58,953 nt of DNA from Rhizopus sp. PT2906 (Eukaryota; Mucoromycota; Mucoromycetes; Mucorales; Rhizopodaceae). Numbering within the stretch: the stretch's first letter is position 1; each line of letters starts with the position of its first letter. The notes under the pieces are model-generated. The model saw only the letters and a program-made list of their open reading frames with translations, did no database searches and had not been told where the DNA came from. The stretch is taken from contig JAMYHX010000258.1 of the NCBI GenBank assembly GCA_025529335.1, positions 1-58,953 on the forward strand, written 5' to 3'. A program made the translations under genes and the position numbers. Positions 55,564 through 58,953 of the stretch are shown here, one piece after another.

Positions 55564-56954
55564 ATGAATTCCATCTCCTCCTCTCTCTTGAAAAACATTT
55601 CATCACGCACAGCCTCACGCCCTATAGTTGCATCTACCTCTGCCTTGAGTGCAAATGTAAGCCGCGTTGGAGCTGTACGTGCATCATTAATGCACCAACG
55701 AGGATACACATCATCCGCAACGCCAAAAAAGGGTAGCTCCGGTAGACTCGCGTTTTTAAGTAAGCATCTCTTATCGCATATGAATGATGTGTTACTGACA
55801 ACCTCCCAAAGCTTTAGCTACACTTGGTGGTATTGGTGGTTATTATTATACATCAGCCCAAGCAATCAAAACAAAGACTATTCCAGTAACAACTACAAAG
55901 AAAGATATTGATTACGAAAAGATTTATAAAGAGATTGCTGAAATGCTGGATGAGAACCCAGAGTGAGTACAAAAATTTATGGGAAAAAAAAAAAAGATGT
56001 TTATTTAGTAATAGTTATGATGATGGCTCATATGGCCCTGTTCTTGTCCGTCTTGCTTGGCACGCTTCTGGTACTTATGATAAAGAAACCAAGACTGGTG
56101 GAAGTAACGGTGCTACAATGAGTGAGTTATTATTATAAAATGGTATTTTTTTTAAATTTATTAATATTCATGGAAAGGATTTGAGCCTGAATCTGCTCAT
56201 GCTGCTAACAATGGCTTAGCTATCGCCAGAGATTTGTTAGAAAAGATTCACCAAAAATACCCAGAGATCAGCTATGGTGATCTTTGGACATTAGCAGGTG
56301 TATGCGCTATTCAAGAATTGGTAAGGGAACAATATAAAAAAGAAAGTATGTGTGTACTGATTACTTAAAAGGGTGGCCCTACTATTCCTTGGAGACCTGG
56401 TCGTCAAGATGCTTTCGAAGCAAAAAGCTGCACACCTGATGGCCGTCTTCCTGACGCTACAAAGAAAGAAGACCATATCCGTGATATCTTTTACAGAATG
56501 GTAAATGATGTTACACGATCGATGACCTTTACCCGGTTTCTAACCTTGATGCATTTAGGGTTTTAATGATCAAGAAATTGTTGCTTTAACTGGTGCACAT
56601 GCTTTAGGTCGCTGTCACCCTGAACGCAGTGGATTTGATGGACCATGGCAAGAAGCCCCAACCATTTTCTCCAATGAATACTTTAAGGCTATTTCTGGTC
56701 GCAAATGGATTAAAAAGACTTTACCTCATGGTGGATGGCAATGGGTCGATGAAAACAATACAGATGTAATGATGTTGCCTGCTGAAATATCCATGTATAA
56801 CGACAAGGAATTCAAAAAGTACTTCGATTTGTATGCTAAGGATGAGCAAAAGTTCTTTGAAGATTTCACTGCTGCATTTGTCAAGCTTCTTGAATTAGGT
56901 GTTCCATTCAAGGGTGATGAAAAAGTCTATCGCTTCAAAGCTACAACTGCATAA
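55564..56954 (+). CDS. CCP1: mitochondrial cytochrome c peroxidase
   Basis: Six exons: 55564-55759, 55812-55962, 56009-56121, 56178-56320, 56372-56500 and 56559-56954; 375 aa. The N-terminus is a long Ser/Arg presequence with a hydrophobic stretch (TLGGIGGYYYTSAQA), a bipartite signal for the intermembrane space. Haem-site motifs are intact: distal VRLAWHASGTYD (Arg, Trp, His), proximal His258 in GAHALGRCH, and Trp274 in GFDGPW, the radical Trp. The enzyme reduces H2O2 with electrons from cytochrome c. The residue that normally is Asp (hydrogen bond to the proximal His) appears as Glu320 in MMLPAEISM (see findings). Confidence 0.95.
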
Positions 56955-57104
56955 GGCATTTAATTTAATTAATAAAATAAATATGCATCAAAAAGTCAAA
57001 TTTCGTAAAACTGTAATGGTTTATAAGGCACAAGACAAAGACAAAGAAGTATTCTTTGAGACTGACCTTTATTCTGAGATAAAGACAGAAGGAACATACA
57101 ATTA

Positions 57105-57345
57105 AATTAATGAGCTACTAGTTAATGATCAAATCAAGAAAATGGAACTCATTGTCATATTTCTACTTTTATATCGAAGAAGATTTATGACGAAAATCCT
57201 TGCATGCTCGAGTATTGGATGTAGCAGATGAACTCACGAAAAGTTTTGAAAGCTTTAATTTGAAGCAAACTGTTGTTGGAAAATTTATATCAAGAGCATG
57301 TGATTTGAATATCGTAAAAGTTACTCGCCATACACTTATGGGGCA
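57105..57345 (+). pseudogene. N-terminal fragment of a Tc1-like transposase (tentative)
   Basis: The plus strand 57195-57335 reads RVLDVADELTKSFESFNLKQ, then VVGKFISRACDLNIVKVTRH, with a stop just upstream. This helix-turn-helix-like segment resembles the DNA-binding start of Tc1-type transposases in Mucorales as I remember them. The preceding 56983-57105 stretch (MHQKVKFRKTVMVYKAQDKD) may belong to the same relic. No DDE core follows. Confidence 0.35.
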
Positions 57346-57349
57346 GGCG

Positions 57350-58440
57350 TGACATCAGGTGGTCTTTCTCTTCCTACAGCGGCGAATAGATCTTCATGGT
57401 AATTACAGTGTGTGTGATCTTTTTCATTTAACTTGGTGTTTAGTTGAGATTGCGTGTTATTATTGTTGTTAATGGATTTTAGTTTACGTTGGGTGTTCGA
57501 TTGACCATCTCCTTGTTTAAAGGTAACCAAACCATTTAGTCTTTTGGTTGTTGATTTTGGTTGGGACCCTATTGCTAATTATTATAATTGTCATTAGTAC
57601 GGTTATTAGACCTATTATTATAATTGTTATTTGGTCGTCCAATTCCAAGCGTATGGTATGTTGTATGAGACCCACTAATTCTTGCTGTTGATTAAGTTGA
57701 TTACCTTGTTGATTGTAGTTACGATTATAAGAGTACGTATTAGAATCATGTTGAGCACGTCTTGGTGTTGTATCCATTGTTGTTAACTGGTTTTGGTTGG
57801 TAGTTAATCCATAGGTAAGGACGATAGCGGGTCGTTGTTCAGCATCGTAAAGTTTGATATTGTGATTATTATTTTGATGACGTTTATACTGCTCGGCTTC
57901 TTGTTCGATAAGGGCTTGATTAGCATTTCTCGATATGAATGGGTTGTTCACCATAGATGTTTTACGTGGTTTATTAATATACCACCAACCTTCAGCATGA
58001 GTCATCCAACCTTGAGTGGTTCTTGAATTACTTTGTATGCAAAACTGTTTGATCTCAGGCAATAGCCCAGCACGGAATCTACTTTCGATTACTGCTTTAT
58101 CCTTGATTTCGGCAAGACCAGCAGCTTCTTGTAATCTTGCAAAGAATATCTGAGGGTGTTCTTGCTCTTCCTGATACATTTCATTAAACTGTAACTCATA
58201 ACGCTATATGAAGAGTCTTGGCAGGCCCACGCAATTGTGCCCTACGTATAGTTCGTTTTCTTTTATCGAATTCGATGAGCAGAGGGCGATTGTTTGGGCT
58301 GATATTATTATTGGCCAATGCGATTTGTTCGAGCATGTCAATGTGAGGTAAGTTTGATAATAAAGCGTTAAGGAATTCGAGTTTGTAAATTTTTAATTGC
58401 TTTTAGTTTTGATGTCTTGATTTTTTTTGATTTGATGACC
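57350..58440 (-). pseudogene. LTR retrotransposon gag (Ty3/gypsy-like), broken
   Basis: The minus strand from about 58330 shows LANNNISPNNRPLLIEFDKR, then RGPAKTLHIA with stops, then the main frame from 58179. That frame reads YQEEQEHPQIFFARLQEAAG and KAVIESRFRAGLLPEIKQF, the retrotransposon gag motif, followed by Asn/Gln-rich sequence. A frameshift near 57560 leads to a second open stretch down to 57336. No zinc knuckle, protease or polymerase is seen; they would lie left, where the Tc1-like relic stands instead, so the element is truncated. At least two disruptions make it non-functional. Confidence 0.6.
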
Positions 58441-58953
58441 CTCGTAGTGGCCACCAAATGTAATTTTCTTAGGAGTTATAGAGGTTGTTGTTAATTTAGA
58501 GAGTTTTCTTGAGATTTATAAGTTTAGGTGCTTGAAGTGACCACCAGATCTTTTAAAGTTGATCAAACTGTGAAGAGTAAAATAAAGTAAAAGATAATAA
58601 GAGATCAGGAACTTTTATAACAAAAGTTTGATCCTGTTTATAAAGAAGAAAAGGGAAGTTGGTTGATTGATTATCTTGGTAATAATTCAATGATTTCTTT
58701 ATTTTCAACAAAGGAGTTCATCATTTTATACTTTTCATAATACATCTTGCATAAATTTCATACACTTTACCGAAAAAGGTCTTGATCCGAGAATTTTCAT
58801 ATTTCCGAAAGGTTTCGGAAATCAACATGAGTCGGAAGACGACTTATGTCAGATTCCTCTATATCACTTGATATAGTGTTGGTGGGTGTTAGTAAGGGGA
58901 AAAGTGTTAGTAGTAAGGTTAAAAATAAGTTTTGTAAGTAGGATTTGTCGTTA
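58440..58953 (-). repeat. probable 5' LTR end and primer-binding site of the gag element (partial)
   Basis: On the minus strand, TTACA is followed by TTTGGTGGCCACTACGAGGG (58435-58464). TGGTGGCCACTACGAGG could pair with a tRNA 3' end (CCA terminus), the usual primer site just inside a 5' LTR. A similar TGGTGGTCACTTCAAG occurs at 58527-58546. The LTR itself would extend right, beyond the window, so its outer boundary cannot be seen. Confidence 0.4.

Noticed and set aside
1..58953. CRISPR array, rRNA operon, riboswitch or plasmid-type origin
   Set aside because: This is intron-rich eukaryotic nuclear DNA. No regularly spaced repeats other than microsatellites and the GTTACGG blocks, and no rRNA-like sequence, were seen.

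Overview
The window is nuclear DNA of a filamentous fungus, most likely an early-diverging one of the Mucoromycota/Mucorales. The evidence is genes split by many introns of about 45-60 nt with GT..AG ends, tightly packed genes on both strands, elongation factor 3 (fungal), a fungal-type cytochrome c peroxidase, a sestrin homologue, and transposon remnants (MULE, Tc1/mariner, Fanzor-like, LTR gag). The species assignment is inference; no rRNA or tRNA gene was found.

Layout. 1-1.8 kb: the 3' end of a PEBP-family gene and a convergent FAD monooxygenase. 1.9-8.5 kb: a graveyard of decayed mobile DNA, with a fragment of an 'EVQ' nuclease-like family, a degraded gag-like stretch, a Fanzor/TnpB-like zinc-ribbon fragment, and a MULE transposase whose C-terminal half is inverted. 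8.8-11.1 kb: a UEV (Mms2-like) gene, a tiny secreted peptide, and ribosomal protein S6. 11.45-15.18 kb: the most unusual object here, a 3,729-bp element flanked by TA, with about 564-bp inverted arms. Each arm carries the same C-terminal piece of a Tc1/mariner transposase plus GTTACGG-type repeats. Between them lie two convergent genes of one nuclease-like family, one with and one without the putative catalytic residues. 15.3-24 kb: eIF4E, a Ras GTPase, Arp3, sestrin, a secreted protein and a lysine-rich membrane protein. 24-26.8 kb: accessory DNA with an LRR/F-box-like fragment and a second MULE remnant. 27-57 kb: a dense housekeeping block with SNW1/Prp45, ALG10, vigilin/Scp160, an MLP1/TPR nuclear-basket protein, a SUR7-like protein, a LEA2-like membrane protein, an ERG27-like SDR, CLASP, a mitochondrial membrane protein, EF-3, a SET/MYND protein and cytochrome c peroxidase. 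57-58.95 kb: a Tc1-like fragment and a Ty3/gypsy-like gag with its probable primer-binding site and LTR.

The housekeeping genes cover translation and its control (RPS6, eIF4E, EF-3, vigilin), nutrient signalling (sestrin, Ras, and S6 with an RRxS tail), cytoskeleton (Arp3, CLASP), secretory and sterol functions (ALG10, ERG27) and nuclear RNA handling (SNW1, MLP1). They do not form an operon-like unit. Exon boundaries were assigned by reading GT/AG sites, keeping frame, and recalling conserved family motifs; no search was run.
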